From Bacteroidota bacterium (GTDB lineage: Bacteria; Bacteroidota; Bacteroidia; Chitinophagales; BACL12), in NCBI GenBank assembly GCA_016706865.1, contig JADJIS010000002.1:744001-808000 (forward strand): a DNA stretch of 64,000 nucleotides, given 5' to 3'. The notes under the pieces are model-generated. The model did no database searches and was not told the origin of the DNA. It saw only the letters and a program-made list of their open reading frames with translations. Every line of letters begins with the position of its first letter. Positions within the stretch are counted from its first letter, which is position 1. Position numbers and translations under genes: made by a program. Below, one piece after another: positions 35,657 to 44,829 of the stretch.

Positions 35657-37300
35657 ATGTCGCAACTCACACAGAAACATCCTAAAGGATTATACGTGTT
35701 GTTCTTCACAGAAATGTGGGAACGATTCGGATATTATTTAATGGTTGGAATTTTCTTTTTGTATTTAAAAGATACAGAAGGAAAAGGAATGGATACCCGA
35801 ACTGCCATCGACATTGTTGGAACTTATATCGCCTTGGTTTATTTAGCACCATTTATAGGAGGTATGATAGCCGATAGGTATATAGGATATTTAAAAGCTA
35901 TTTTTATTGGTGGAAGTTTAATGGCATTGGGATATTTTGGCCTCGCAATTAATGGGAGCGATAATATCATGTATTTATCTTTGTTATTAATTATTGTCGG
36001 AAACGGCTTTTTCAAACCGAATATCTCTACGCTTTTAGGTATCATGTATTCCAAAGATGAACTTAAATCCAAAAAGGATTCCGCATATAATATTTTTTAT
36101 ATGGGGATCAATATCGGAGCTTTCTTTTGCAATTTTGTTGCGGCATATTTAAGAAATGCCTATGGTTGGGGATATGCATTTGCCGCAGCCGGCGTTGGAA
36201 TGCTTATAGGAATTATTATCCTTGCTGCCTTTGTTCGTCACGTTAGAGATTCAGATATTAAAAAACCGGTCTCACCTGATGATCTGCCGTTTTCTAAAAT
36301 TGCATTATATGTTTTTCTTCCCGCAATTATTTTCGGAATTATCGGATGGATGATTAAAGGAACGATCTTTGGAACAGATTCTTCCGATGCGTTTATGTTT
36401 GCATGTATTCCAATTGTAACTTTTTATGTATCACTTTGGGTGCGTGCAAAAAAAGAAGAAAAATCGAGTATTGCGGCAATTTTGGTGGTGTATGCAATTG
36501 CCCTTGTTTTTTGGGTGATCTATAATCAAAATTCAACAGCTCAAACAATTTGGGCTGATACGTATACCGACAGATCCATATCGCCTGCTCTACAACCCGT
36601 CGCCGATAAAATTGGAATGTTGCAAACCATTGATGCATCGCCAACAGATACGATTCCTGTATTGAATGAAAATTTTGTTGCGCAATTGGATGCGAATGGA
36701 GAAGTAATGACTACAGTTGGAGTAAATACCTATTTTCAAAATCTTCCAAAAGAAGAATGGCCGGCGGAAGGAGAAACAATGCAGGTAATATCACCTGAAT
36801 TATTTCAATCTATAAATCCATTCTTTATCGTTTTATTTACTCCGTTGATAATAGGTTTATTAACTTGGTTAGCAAAACGCAAACGTGAACCCACAACACC
36901 GTGGAAAATTGTTTTAGGTGTATTATTTTCCGGACTAAGTATGTTGCTCATGGCATTTGCAGCAATGTCTACAAATATTGCTATCGACAAAACAGCAGCA
37001 GCCTGGTTAATTTCCAGTTATGCTGTATTTACAATTGGTGAGTTATTTTTAAGTCCTATCGGATTGTCGTTTATATCAAAAATTTCCCCACCGCGCTTAA
37101 CAGCACTTATGATGGGTGGTTGGTTTTTAATCACTTCCATAGGAGGCAAATTAGCAGGAACACTTGCAAGTTCCTGGGATATTTTCACAAATAAAACCGC
37201 ATTTTTTATGATCATGTTCGTTGCTGCGGCCGTAGTTTGTGTTGTGGTAATGTTCATTATTAAATGGCTTAACAGAGTTGTAAAAGAACGAGGCGCATAA
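35657..37300 (+). CDS. POT/PTR2 family proton-dependent oligopeptide transporter, paralogue 2
   Basis: 547 residues, very similar to the upstream copy (EMWERFGYYLM, FYMGINIGAFFCNFVAAYLRNAYGWGYAFAAAGVG, GELFLSPIGLSFISKISPPRLTALMMGGWF). It also carries a hydrophilic insertion, shorter than in paralogue 1 (about residues 295-385, YTDRSISPALQP to EEWPAEGE). This points to a fairly recent tandem duplication with diversification of the loop. Same-strand spacing of 33-37 bp on both sides suggests one operon. Confidence 0.93.
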   Translation: MSQLTQKHPKGLYVLFFTEMWERFGYYLMVGIFFLYLKDTEGKGMDTRTAIDIVGTYIALVYLAPFIGGMIADRYIGYLKAIFIGGSLMALGYFGLAINGSDNIMYLSLLLIIVGNGFFKPNISTLLGIMYSKDELKSKKDSAYNIFYMGINIGAFFCNFVAAYLRNAYGWGYAFAAAGVGMLIGIIILAAFVRHVRDSDIKKPVSPDDLPFSKIALYVFLPAIIFGIIGWMIKGTIFGTDSSDAFMFACIPIVTFYVSLWVRAKKEEKSSIAAILVVYAIALVFWVIYNQNSTAQTIWADTYTDRSISPALQPVADKIGMLQTIDASPTDTIPVLNENFVAQLDANGEVMTTVGVNTYFQNLPKEEWPAEGETMQVISPELFQSINPFFIVLFTPLIIGLLTWLAKRKREPTTPWKIVLGVLFSGLSMLLMAFAAMSTNIAIDKTAAAWLISSYAVFTIGELFLSPIGLSFISKISPPRLTALMMGGWFLITSIGGKLAGTLASSWDIFTNKTAFFMIMFVAAAVVCVVVMFIIKWLNRVVKERGA

Positions 37301-37337
37301 AAGATTTTTTCTTAATAATTAATTTAAAATAATAATC

Positions 37338-38915
37338 ATGAGTGAACCAATTGATGAAATAATTATTGATAAATCACCAAATCCTACTGATCCTGAATTG
37401 GAAAAAATTCAGTCGTTTGCCGGAAAGTATCCTAAACAACTCTGGTATTTGTTCTTCAGTGAAATGTGGGAAAGATTCAGTTTTTATGGAATGCGTGGAA
37501 TGCTGACATTCTTTATGATTGATCAGCTTTTTATGGATGAAAAAGTTGCCAACCTGCAATATGGTGCTACTCAGGCGTTTGTTTATGCATTTACATTTAT
37601 TGGCGGTTTGTTTGCAGATAAAATTCTCGGGTTTCAAAAATCTTTATTTTGGGGTGGACTATTAATGATCACCGGAAGTATAATTCTATGTATTAATCCG
37701 CACGAATTTTTCTTTTTGGGAATTAGTTTTAACATTATAGGAACGGGATTTTTCAAACCCAATATTTCTACCATGGTTGGAAGATTATATAAGGACGGAG
37801 ATAGCAGAAGAGATGCAGGATTCTCCTTATTTTATTCGGGAATCAATATAGGTGCCCTGCTTGGTGGATACGCATGTATCGCAATTGGAAAAGGAAATAT
37901 GCTCGGTTCTGTTATTCCTGAAAATGCGCATTGGAATGTTGCATTTGGTTTGGTTGCAGTGGTTATGACCATCAGTTTACTCACCTTTGTTTATACAAAA
38001 AAATCGATGGGTCCAATTGGTCTTCCACCAATTAAAATTGCAGATCCAAATAACCCTTCAAAATCAGGATTCAATAAAAAATGGTACGAATACATGGTGT
38101 ATATTGGTGCTGTTGCAATTATTCCTGTTATTATGAAAATGGTTGCCACTCCTGAATATGTAAATTGGTTTATGTATATAATTGGGCCTGCTGCGCTTAT
38201 TTTGCTTTTTTATGAAATGACGAAACATAATAAAACAGAAATTAAAAAATTAATTGCAGCCTTATGTTTTATTTTATTTTCTATAATATTTTGGGCAATA
38301 TTTGAACAGGCCGGCGGTTCTTTAACCATCTTCGCTGCCAACAATCTTAAAGATGAAGTTTTAGGGTTTATTAAACTTGATCCTAATGGCGTGAATAACG
38401 CGGCAAATTCATTATTTGTAATAATTTTCGCACCGCTTATCGGTATTTTATGGATAGCAATGGCGAAGAAAAAAGTGGAACCGAATACTGTTGTTAAATT
38501 CGGTATTGCATTTTTATTTCTCGGAATTGCCTACTACATATTTTATGCAACTCGCTTTTTTGCAGGTCCGGATGGAATGACATCTTTGGATGTATTTACG
38601 CTTGCATATTTTGTTGTTACGCTTGGGGAATTGTGTTTATCTCCAATTGGACTCTCAATTATGACTAAATTGTCCCCAACACGTCTGCAAGGTATGATGA
38701 TGGGTATGTGGTTTTTGGCAAGTGCATATGGTCAATATGTAGCCGGTTTATTTGGTGCAAGTATTGTCTCCGATATTGAAAATGCAACACCTATGGATAA
38801 ATTGTTATCCTATACAGAAGGATATCGCGATTTCGCTTTATATGCTATTATTGCAGGTGTTGTATTAATAGTTATTTCTCCTTTGATCAGGAAATTAATG
38901 GGAAATGTAAAATAA
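37338..38915 (+). CDS. POT/PTR2 family proton-dependent oligopeptide transporter, paralogue 3
   Basis: 525 residues, more divergent than the first two: EMWERFSFYGMRGMLTFFM in helix 1 (the standard ExxERFxxYGMR form), FYSGINIGALLGGY and GELCLSPIGLSIMTKLSPTRLQGMMMG. An extra 25-residue hydrophilic N-terminal extension is present and the large central insertion of paralogues 1 and 2 is absent. Last gene of the transporter set, followed by a hairpin terminator. Confidence 0.93.
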   Translation: MSEPIDEIIIDKSPNPTDPELEKIQSFAGKYPKQLWYLFFSEMWERFSFYGMRGMLTFFMIDQLFMDEKVANLQYGATQAFVYAFTFIGGLFADKILGFQKSLFWGGLLMITGSIILCINPHEFFFLGISFNIIGTGFFKPNISTMVGRLYKDGDSRRDAGFSLFYSGINIGALLGGYACIAIGKGNMLGSVIPENAHWNVAFGLVAVVMTISLLTFVYTKKSMGPIGLPPIKIADPNNPSKSGFNKKWYEYMVYIGAVAIIPVIMKMVATPEYVNWFMYIIGPAALILLFYEMTKHNKTEIKKLIAALCFILFSIIFWAIFEQAGGSLTIFAANNLKDEVLGFIKLDPNGVNNAANSLFVIIFAPLIGILWIAMAKKKVEPNTVVKFGIAFLFLGIAYYIFYATRFFAGPDGMTSLDVFTLAYFVVTLGELCLSPIGLSIMTKLSPTRLQGMMMGMWFLASAYGQYVAGLFGASIVSDIENATPMDKLLSYTEGYRDFALYAIIAGVVLIVISPLIRKLMGNVK

Positions 38916-38945
38916 AGTTTTTCTAAACTTTTCAATAAATTTCTA

Positions 38946-38986
38946 ACACATGGTAACAAAGGTCACAATTCTTTGTTGCCATGTGT
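38946..38986 (+). terminator. Hairpin terminator after the POT cluster
   Basis: Stem of 16 positions with one mismatch: arms 38946-38961 (starting ACACATGG) and 38971-38986 (ending CCATGTGT), 9-nt loop, followed by TTTT that merges into the next gene's -7 box. Confidence 0.75.
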
Positions 38987-38988
38987 TT

Positions 38989-38996
38989 TATCTTTG
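38989..38996 (+). promoter_or_regulatory. -7 promoter box for the TauE gene
   Basis: TATCTTTG fits TAnnTTTG, directly after the POT terminator and 41 nt before the TauE start codon. Confidence 0.5.
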
Positions 38997-39037
38997 TGGC
39001 AATTCGTAGTTATGGTACATAATTTCTTTCCCGGATA

Positions 39038-39841
39038 ATGGAAATTCTCGGTTATTTAGGTGCTTTAATTGTAGGTCTTACACTTGGTCTGCTCGGTGCC
39101 GGTGGCAGTATATTAACTGTTCCCGTGCTGTATTATTTATTTCATATTGATGCTGAACTCAGCACCGCATATTCGCTTTTTATAGTAGGTCTTACAGCAC
39201 TTATTGGAGCAATACCAAATATGGTGAAGGGATCTATCAGTTATAAAACTGTTATAGTATTTTCCTTTCCTAGTTTGATCGCGGTATATTTAACAAGGGC
39301 CTTTTTAATGCCAGCTATACCGCATATTATTTTTACTTCAGAAAATTTCACTCTAACTAAAGAAATTGCAATTCTGGTGTTTTTCGCTATCATTATGATT
39401 GTTGCTGCAATCGGTATGATACAACAACGCAAAATTCCTGATCCTGTATATGATGGGAAAGCACATTTTAATTATCCGGTTATTATTACCGAAGGGCTGG
39501 TAATAGGTGCTTTAACAGGTTTAGTAGGGGCGGGTGGTGGATTTCTTATCATTCCGGCATTGGTAGTATTTGCAAAAATTCCAATGAAAATGGCCATAGG
39601 AACTTCCTTGCTTATCATAGCGATTAAATCACTTGTGGGGTTTACGGGCGATATTCAAAGCGGACAACCAATCAATTGGGAGTTTATTCTTATATTTTCA
39701 GGCGTAACCATTACCGGTATTTTAATTGGTTCCTTTCTCAGTCGATTTGTGCACGGTCAGAAATTAAAAGGCGCTTTCGGTGTATTTGTGTTAGTTATGG
39801 GTATTTTTATCATATTGCAGGAATTATTTTTGGAAATTTAA
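39038..39841 (+). CDS. TauE/SafE family sulfite/organosulfonate exporter-like protein
   Basis: 267 residues with about eight hydrophobic segments and the two TauE half-repeat motifs: GLTLGLLGAGGSILTVPVLYY near the N terminus and GALTGLVGAGGGFLIIPALVVF in the middle. Members move sulfite or sulfoacetate-type anions. The neighbouring secreted rhodanese, 30 bp downstream on the same strand, supports a sulfur role. Confidence 0.88.
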   Translation: MEILGYLGALIVGLTLGLLGAGGSILTVPVLYYLFHIDAELSTAYSLFIVGLTALIGAIPNMVKGSISYKTVIVFSFPSLIAVYLTRAFLMPAIPHIIFTSENFTLTKEIAILVFFAIIMIVAAIGMIQQRKIPDPVYDGKAHFNYPVIITEGLVIGALTGLVGAGGGFLIIPALVVFAKIPMKMAIGTSLLIIAIKSLVGFTGDIQSGQPINWEFILIFSGVTITGILIGSFLSRFVHGQKLKGAFGVFVLVMGIFIILQELFLEI

Positions 39842-39871
39842 AGTTTAATAAAAGTGTCCAAAAGATTTAAA

Positions 39872-40396
39872 ATGAATAAAAAAATGTACTTAGTATTATT
39901 TTTATTTGTGATCGTATCATTATTTGTCGCGATAAAAAATATCAATGCGCAAACCCATGTGGAAAGTAAAAGTTTCGACCTGATGTTGTCTACTTTATTA
40001 TCACATTCGGCAAAAGAAATTGGTGTTGCAGATGTTGCCGGAGATACTATAAGCATTTTTTTAGACGCCCGTGAAAAAAAAGAATTCGATGTTTCACATA
40101 TTAATGATGCAATTTGGATCGGATATGAAGATTTTGATATTACCAGGGTTCAAAATATTGCTAAGGATGAAAAAATTGTAGTGTATTGTTCTGTAGGTTA
40201 CAGAAGTGAAAAGATTGCTGAAAAACTCACAGCTTCCGGGTTTACAAATGTGGTAAATTTATATGGAGGCATTTTCGAATGGATAAATCAAGATAAACCC
40301 GTTGTTGATCAATCAGGCAGCGAAACGGAATTGGTGCATGCGTATTCGAAAAAATGGGGCATTTGGTTAAATGAAGGTGTGAAAGTTTATGAATAA
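39872..40396 (+). CDS. Exported single-domain rhodanese-like sulfurtransferase
   Basis: 174 residues. N-terminal signal peptide (YLVLFLFVIVSLFVAI, then INAQ) and one rhodanese domain with FLDAREKKEFDVSHINDAIWIG and the active-site loop VYCSVGYRSEKIA carrying the catalytic cysteine. The start at 39872 is preferred over a GTG at 39854 because it puts the signal at the N terminus. Likely operon with TauE: periplasmic sulfur transfer coupled to anion export is plausible but inferred. Confidence 0.88.
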   Translation: MNKKMYLVLFLFVIVSLFVAIKNINAQTHVESKSFDLMLSTLLSHSAKEIGVADVAGDTISIFLDAREKKEFDVSHINDAIWIGYEDFDITRVQNIAKDEKIVVYCSVGYRSEKIAEKLTASGFTNVVNLYGGIFEWINQDKPVVDQSGSETELVHAYSKKWGIWLNEGVKVYE

Positions 40397-40420
40397 AACT
40401 CCACTTTTTATCAATAATGA

Positions 40421-41305
40421 ATGAACAATTATATAGATATTTTTCTTAACGGTTTTAAAGGATATTGGAATTATTTTTCTCATGCTATTTTACATCCTTC
40501 CTGGGATAATTATTTCTATTGGCTTATAGCAATAAGTATTATAGTATGGATGCTCGAAATATTTTTTCCTTGGCGGAAATATCAAAAAATAATCAGAACA
40601 GATTTTTGGCTGGATGGATTCTACATGTTCTTTAATTTTTTTCTTTTTTCATTAATTGGTTATTATGCAATATCCAATGTTTTTGTCACACTTTTTAATG
40701 ACGGACTTGCGCTCATCGGAATTACAAATGGCATAGCAATACAAATTAATGCACTCCCATTTTGGCTAAAGATATTATTTGCATTTATTCTCAAAGATTT
40801 TATTCAGTGGAATATTCACCGATTATTACATCGCAGTAATTGGTTATGGCAATTTCACAAGGTGCATCACAGTGTTAAACAAATGGGTTTTGCAGCACAC
40901 TTGCGATTTCATTGGATGGAAAATGTGGTCTACCGAACTATTCAATATATCCCATTGGCAATGTTGGGATTCGGTATAAATGATTATCTCCTGGCGAATA
41001 TGATCTCCCTTGTGATCGGGCATTTTAATCACGCCAACATTAATTTGCGAATGGGTCCTTTGAAATATTTACTCAACAATCCTCAAATGCATATCTGGCA
41101 TCATGCAAAAGATCTCCCAACACAATTCCGATACGGCATCAATTTCGGCATCAGTTTAAGTATCTGGGATTATATTTTTAGAACAAACTACATTCCTCAT
41201 TCCGGACGTGATATTGAACTTGGATTTCCTGATGATGAACAATTTCCAAAGGATTTTTTGCACCAGGAATTATATCCTGCAGTAAAAAAGGAAAAACAAC
41301 GATAG
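40421..41305 (+). CDS. Sterol desaturase / fatty acid hydroxylase family protein
   Basis: 294 residues with about four hydrophobic segments and the superfamily's histidine boxes: HRLLHRSNWLWQFHKVHH, then HFNHAN and MHIWHHAKD. It is shorter than the AGMO-like gene at 19769-21022 and lacks its C-terminal membrane extension. Substrate unknown (fatty acid, carotenoid or other lipid). 24 bp after the rhodanese gene on the same strand. Confidence 0.85.
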   Translation: MNNYIDIFLNGFKGYWNYFSHAILHPSWDNYFYWLIAISIIVWMLEIFFPWRKYQKIIRTDFWLDGFYMFFNFFLFSLIGYYAISNVFVTLFNDGLALIGITNGIAIQINALPFWLKILFAFILKDFIQWNIHRLLHRSNWLWQFHKVHHSVKQMGFAAHLRFHWMENVVYRTIQYIPLAMLGFGINDYLLANMISLVIGHFNHANINLRMGPLKYLLNNPQMHIWHHAKDLPTQFRYGINFGISLSIWDYIFRTNYIPHSGRDIELGFPDDEQFPKDFLHQELYPAVKKEKQR

Positions 41306-41391
41306 GAATACTAAAATCAGTTACGAGCTATTTATATGGATTTATTGCAGTTCCAACACCATTTTACATTCTATTACTGCCAACTAAGTTT

Positions 41392-41399
41392 TATCTTTG
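41392..41399 (+). promoter_or_regulatory. -7 promoter box for pyrH, implying a leaderless transcript
   Basis: TATCTTTG fits TAnnTTTG and ends only 5 nt before the pyrH ATG (41405). Transcription would begin at or next to the start codon. Confidence 0.55.
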
Positions 41400-41404
41400 C
41401 CGTA

Positions 41405-42121
41405 ATGACGCCTAAATACAAACGAATACTGCTAAAACTCAGTGGCGAAGCGCTGATGGGTGAACAAAATTTCGGAATTGACCCACTCCGTTTACAACAA
41501 TATGCCGCCGATATCAAAGAAGTTTCGGACGCAGGCGTACAAGTTGCCATCGTAATAGGTGGTGGTAATATTTTCAGAGGAATGAGTGGTGTTGGTTCAG
41601 GTATCGACAGAGCCCAGGGCGATTATATGGGTATGCTCGCCACAGTAATTAACGGAATGGCTTTACAAAGTGCTCTAGAAAACGTTGGATTATACACCCG
41701 ACTGCTATCTGCAATAAAAATGGAACAGATTTGTGAACCCTACATCCGAAGAAGGGCAATTCGCCATTTAGAGAAGGGTAGAGTGGTAATATTTGGAGCC
41801 GGCACAGGAAATCCTTATTTCACAACCGATACCGCTGCAAGTTTAAGAGCAATAGAAACAGAAGCCGACGTAATTTTAAAAGGAACCAGAGTGGATGGTG
41901 TTTATACCGCTGATCCTGAAAAAGATCCCGCGGCAACCAAATATGAAAATATCACTTTTAAAGAAGTAATAGCTCAAAACCTTAATGTAATGGATATGAC
42001 AGCCTTTACATTATGTGCAGAAAATAATTTACCGATTATTATTTTTGATATGAATAAAAAAGGAAATTTATTAAATTTATTAGCGGGAGAAAATGTTGGA
42101 ACATTGGTTTCTAATAAATAA
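41405..42121 (+). CDS. pyrH: UMP kinase PyrH
   Basis: Phosphorylates UMP to UDP; hexameric amino-acid-kinase fold. 238 residues with KRILLKLSGEALMG at the N terminus, VIGGGNIFRG, MGMLATVINGMALQSALE, and the KGTRVDGVYTADPEKDP loop. The start at 41405 (MTPKYKR) matches the family; an in-frame ATG at 41336 would add a non-conserved extension across the promoter. frr follows after 132 bp, the common pyrH-frr order, here separated by a palindrome and a repeat array. Confidence 0.96.
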   Translation: MTPKYKRILLKLSGEALMGEQNFGIDPLRLQQYAADIKEVSDAGVQVAIVIGGGNIFRGMSGVGSGIDRAQGDYMGMLATVINGMALQSALENVGLYTRLLSAIKMEQICEPYIRRRAIRHLEKGRVVIFGAGTGNPYFTTDTAASLRAIETEADVILKGTRVDGVYTADPEKDPAATKYENITFKEVIAQNLNVMDMTAFTLCAENNLPIIIFDMNKKGNLLNLLAGENVGTLVSNK

Positions 42122-42127
42122 TATAGG

Positions 42128-42171
42128 CCCTCGACCTGCCAGGTTTTTTTTTAACCTGGAAGGTCTGAGGG
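42128..42171. repeat. Palindromic repeat (AGGTCTGAG family), copy 1, after pyrH
   Basis: 44-nt imperfect hairpin from CCCTCGACCTGCCAGGTT to AACCTGGAAGGTCTGAGGG around a run of nine T. It shares the GACCT/AGGTCTGAG arms with the palindrome after fumC (44830-44860). It may also end pyrH transcription. Confidence 0.75.
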
Positions 42172-42181
42172 AAGGGGAAGA

Positions 42182-42211
42182 AAATGAAGAATGAAGAATG
42201 AAAAAATGAAG
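42182..42211 (+). repeat. Solo AATGAAG 7-bp array upstream of frr
   Basis: Four words of AATGAAG/AATGAAA between the pyrH palindrome and frr. Same 7-bp periodicity and purine-rich coding strand as the 5' arms of units A-D, but no inverted partner and no four-helix-bundle gene. Confidence 0.65.
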
Positions 42212-42253
42212 AACACAATTTAATAATTAGATACCCTATTAAAATAAAATAAC

Positions 42254-42820
42254 ATGACAGAAGAAGATCTTAGTCTCGTGATCGACATGGCTCAGGAGCA
42301 AATGCAAAAGGCAATAAAACATTTAGAAGTGGAACTCTCGCATGTGCGTGCGGGAAGGGCCAGTCTTGCCATTTTAGATAATATCAAAGTGGAATATTAT
42401 GGTGCTTTATCACCATTACATCAGGTTTCCAATTTGGCTTTGCCCGATGCAAGAACAATAACAATTCAGGCATGGGATAAAAAAATGTTGGGGGAAATTG
42501 AAAAAGCAATTCTCCAGGCAAATATCGGATTAACTCCAATTAATAATGGAGATGTAATTCGTCTTGTAATGCCTCCTTTAACAGAGGAAAGAAGAAGAGA
42601 CCTTGTTAAACAAACAAAAAATATGGGTGAAACTTCTAAAATTGCCATTCGCAATTATCGCAAGGAAGCCAACGAAGAAATAAAGAGATTACAAAAAGAC
42701 GGACTCCCCGAAGACATGGCAAAAGACGGCGAAGATCAAGTGCAAAAACTCACCGATAAATTCAGCGCAGAAGTGGATAAACATTTGGCGGTGAAGGAGG
42801 CGGAGATTATGACAGTGTAG
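42254..42820 (+). CDS. frr: Ribosome recycling factor Frr
   Basis: Releases 70S ribosomes from mRNA after termination together with EF-G. 188 residues: helical domain I and a small beta domain, with HVRAGRASLAILDNIKVEYYGALSPLHQVSNLALPDARTITIQAWDK and LTEERRRDLVKQTKNMGE. The length is normal. Its TAG stop is followed directly by the 5' array of unit C. Confidence 0.97.
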   Translation: MTEEDLSLVIDMAQEQMQKAIKHLEVELSHVRAGRASLAILDNIKVEYYGALSPLHQVSNLALPDARTITIQAWDKKMLGEIEKAILQANIGLTPINNGDVIRLVMPPLTEERRRDLVKQTKNMGETSKIAIRNYRKEANEEIKRLQKDGLPEDMAKDGEDQVQKLTDKFSAEVDKHLAVKEAEIMTV

Positions 42821-42850
42821 GATGAGAAATGAGTAATGAGTAATGAGTTT
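42821..42850. repeat. Unit C, 5' array
   Basis: GAGAAAT followed by GAGTAAT words ending in GAGTTT, abutting the frr stop codon. Confidence 0.85.
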
Positions 42851-42935
42851 CCGCTGACTACGTCAGTCGGGTTTTGGTTGGAATTTTAGTAAATTTACTA
42901 TTGTTTATATTTTTTAACCCTTAAAAATAAATAAT

Positions 42936-43304
42936 ATGTTCTTAGAATTGGCGCATACGCGTATGCCTGTGTTTATAACAGCTAAAAAGTTATTAATTGA
43001 ATGTTATAAAGTCACTCAATTATTGCCTTCTGAAGAAAAATTTAACTTAGTGCAGCAAATCAGAAGGGCAGCACTTTCTGTTTATTTAAATATCGCAGAG
43101 GGATCATCAAGGAAATCGGAAACTGAAAGAAAACGTTTTTATGAAATTGCAAGAAGTTCGGTGGTAGAGGTTGATACAGCCCTTGACTTTTGTGAATTAC
43201 AATATCATTGCAGAAAGGAAGATATGAAACGATTAGGAGACGAAATTATCAGTTGTTTTAGACAATTGTCCGGCTTAATCGGGGCTTCCAAAAAGGAGAA
43301 TTAA
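42936..43304 (+). CDS. Four-helix-bundle protein (S23/IVP family), subfamily 2, unit C
   Basis: 122 residues with the family signature QIRRAALSVYLNIAEGSSRKSETERKRFYEIARSSVVEVDTALDF. N terminus MFLELAHTRMPVF. Only the copy at 45683-46042 shares this start; the copies in units A and B belong to another subfamily with little identity outside the RR-S---NIAE core. TTTAACCCTTAA ends 11 nt before the ATG. Function unknown; binding of RNA or of the element's own repeats is conceivable. Confidence 0.88.
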   Translation: MFLELAHTRMPVFITAKKLLIECYKVTQLLPSEEKFNLVQQIRRAALSVYLNIAEGSSRKSETERKRFYEIARSSVVEVDTALDFCELQYHCRKEDMKRLGDEIISCFRQLSGLIGASKKEN

Positions 43305-43325
43305 TTATCAAACAGAGTAGGAGCA

Positions 43326-43356
43326 AAACTCATTACTCATTACTCATTACTCATTT
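43326..43356. repeat. Unit C, 3' array
   Basis: AAACTCATT followed by ACTCATT words, the inverted partner of 42821-42850. Confidence 0.85.
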
Positions 43357-43377
43357 AAATCAACTATCATCAATCCA

Positions 43378-44766
43378 ATGAGAATCGAAAAAGACACCAT
43401 GGGCTCCATCGAAGTCCCTTCCGAAGTTTACTGGGGCGCACAGACGCAACGATCTATTTTAAATTTTCCAATTGCGCAGGATATTAATAAAATGCCTAAG
43501 GAAATTATTGCAGCTTTTGCTTATTTGAAAAAGGCAGCGGCAATTACTAATAACCAATTAAATGTATTGGATAAAAGTAAATCTGATATTATTGGTCAGG
43601 TATGCGATGAAATATTGGATGGGAAATTGAATGATCAGTTTCCATTGGTTGTTTGGCAGACAGGAAGTGGTACGCAGAGCAACATGAACGTAAACGAAGT
43701 AATTGCTTATCGCGCACATGTAATTTCCGGTGGAAAATTGGCCGATGAAAAAAAGATCATTCATCCAAACGATGATGTAAATAAATCGCAATCGAGCAAT
43801 GATACTTTTCCAACAGCGATGCATATTGCTGCGTATAAAATTTTGATGGAAAATACCATTCCGGGAATTGAAAAATTAAGAGATACGCTCGCAATTAAAT
43901 CACTGGCATTTATGCATATTGTTAAAATTGGTCGCACCCATTTTATGGACGCAACTCCTTTAACATTGGGCCAAGAAATTAGCGGTTATGTTTCTCAATT
44001 GGATCACGGATTAAAAGCGATCAAGAACACCTTAGCGCATTTAAGTGAATTGGCTTTAGGTGGAACCGCTGTTGGTACCGGAATTAACACTCCAAAGGGA
44101 TATTCAGAATTAGTTGCAAAAAATATTGCTGAATTAACAGGATTGCCATTTATTACCGCAGAAAATAAATTCGAAGCACTTGCAGCACATGATGCAATTG
44201 TGGAAGCACACGGAGCATTAAAGACTGTCGCTGTTTCTCTAATGAAAATAGCAAATGATATACGCATGTTGTCCAGCGGCCCAAGAAGTGGTATTGGTGA
44301 ATTACATATTCCCGATAACGAACCCGGATCATCCATTATGCCTGGAAAAGTAAATCCAACACAATGCGAGGCAATGACAATGGTTGCTGCTCAGGTTTTA
44401 GGAAATGATGTTGCTATAAATATCGGCGGTGCAAGCGGACATTTTGAATTAAATGTGTTTAAGCCAATGATGATCTATAATTTTTTACACAGCGCAAGAT
44501 TAATTGGGGATGTTTGTGTATCTTTCAATGATAAATGTGCAGTGGGAATTGAACCCATCGAAAAAAATATAGCTGCCCATGTAAACAATTCTTTAATGCT
44601 TGTTACGTCATTAAATACAAAGATCGGATATTATAAAGCAGCAGAAATTGCCCAAAAAGCACATAAGGAACATAAAACATTAAAAGAAATGGCGGTAGAG
44701 TTGGGATATGTTACGGCGGAGGAATTTGACGCTTGGGTTGTGCCGGCGGAAATGGTTGGAAAATAA
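43378..44766 (+). CDS. fumC: Class II fumarate hydratase FumC
   Basis: Iron-independent TCA-cycle enzyme interconverting fumarate and malate. 462 residues with the superfamily signature GSSIMPGKVNPTQCE (about residue 318), WQTGSGTQSNMNVNEV, IHPNDDVNKSQSSNDTFPTAMH and GRTHFMDATPLTLGQE. Length and start are standard. Unit C lies directly upstream and a tandem-repeat/palindrome cluster directly downstream. Confidence 0.96.
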   Translation: MRIEKDTMGSIEVPSEVYWGAQTQRSILNFPIAQDINKMPKEIIAAFAYLKKAAAITNNQLNVLDKSKSDIIGQVCDEILDGKLNDQFPLVVWQTGSGTQSNMNVNEVIAYRAHVISGGKLADEKKIIHPNDDVNKSQSSNDTFPTAMHIAAYKILMENTIPGIEKLRDTLAIKSLAFMHIVKIGRTHFMDATPLTLGQEISGYVSQLDHGLKAIKNTLAHLSELALGGTAVGTGINTPKGYSELVAKNIAELTGLPFITAENKFEALAAHDAIVEAHGALKTVAVSLMKIANDIRMLSSGPRSGIGELHIPDNEPGSSIMPGKVNPTQCEAMTMVAAQVLGNDVAINIGGASGHFELNVFKPMMIYNFLHSARLIGDVCVSFNDKCAVGIEPIEKNIAAHVNNSLMLVTSLNTKIGYYKAAEIAQKAHKEHKTLKEMAVELGYVTAEEFDAWVVPAEMVGK

Positions 44767-44820
44767 TGTACCAATGAACAGCCAAAAAAAATGTACCAAT
44801 GTACCGATGAACAGCCAAAA
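44767..44820 (+). repeat. Solo AATGTACC array after fumC
   Basis: Two long direct copies of TGTACCAATGAACAGCCAAAA-like sequence with inner 8-bp words AATGTACC/GATGAACA. It starts at the fumC stop codon, with no inverted partner and no gene. Confidence 0.65.
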
Positions 44821-44829
44821 TATAACGAT

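Larger units (their letters stand above)
42821..43356 (+). mobile_element. Unit C: four-helix-bundle gene between inverted GAGTAAT arrays
   Basis: About 0.54 kb between frr and fumC. 5' array 42821-42850 (ATGAGTAATGAGTAATGAG words) starts at the base after the frr stop; 3' array 43326-43356 (CTCATTACTCATTACTCAT words) lies 21 bp before fumC. The arrays are exact reverse complements over about 20 bp. The inside of the 5' arm carries a small hairpin CTGAC-TAC-GTCAG (about 42854-42866). The repeat word is unrelated to those of units A and B. Confidence 0.6.
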
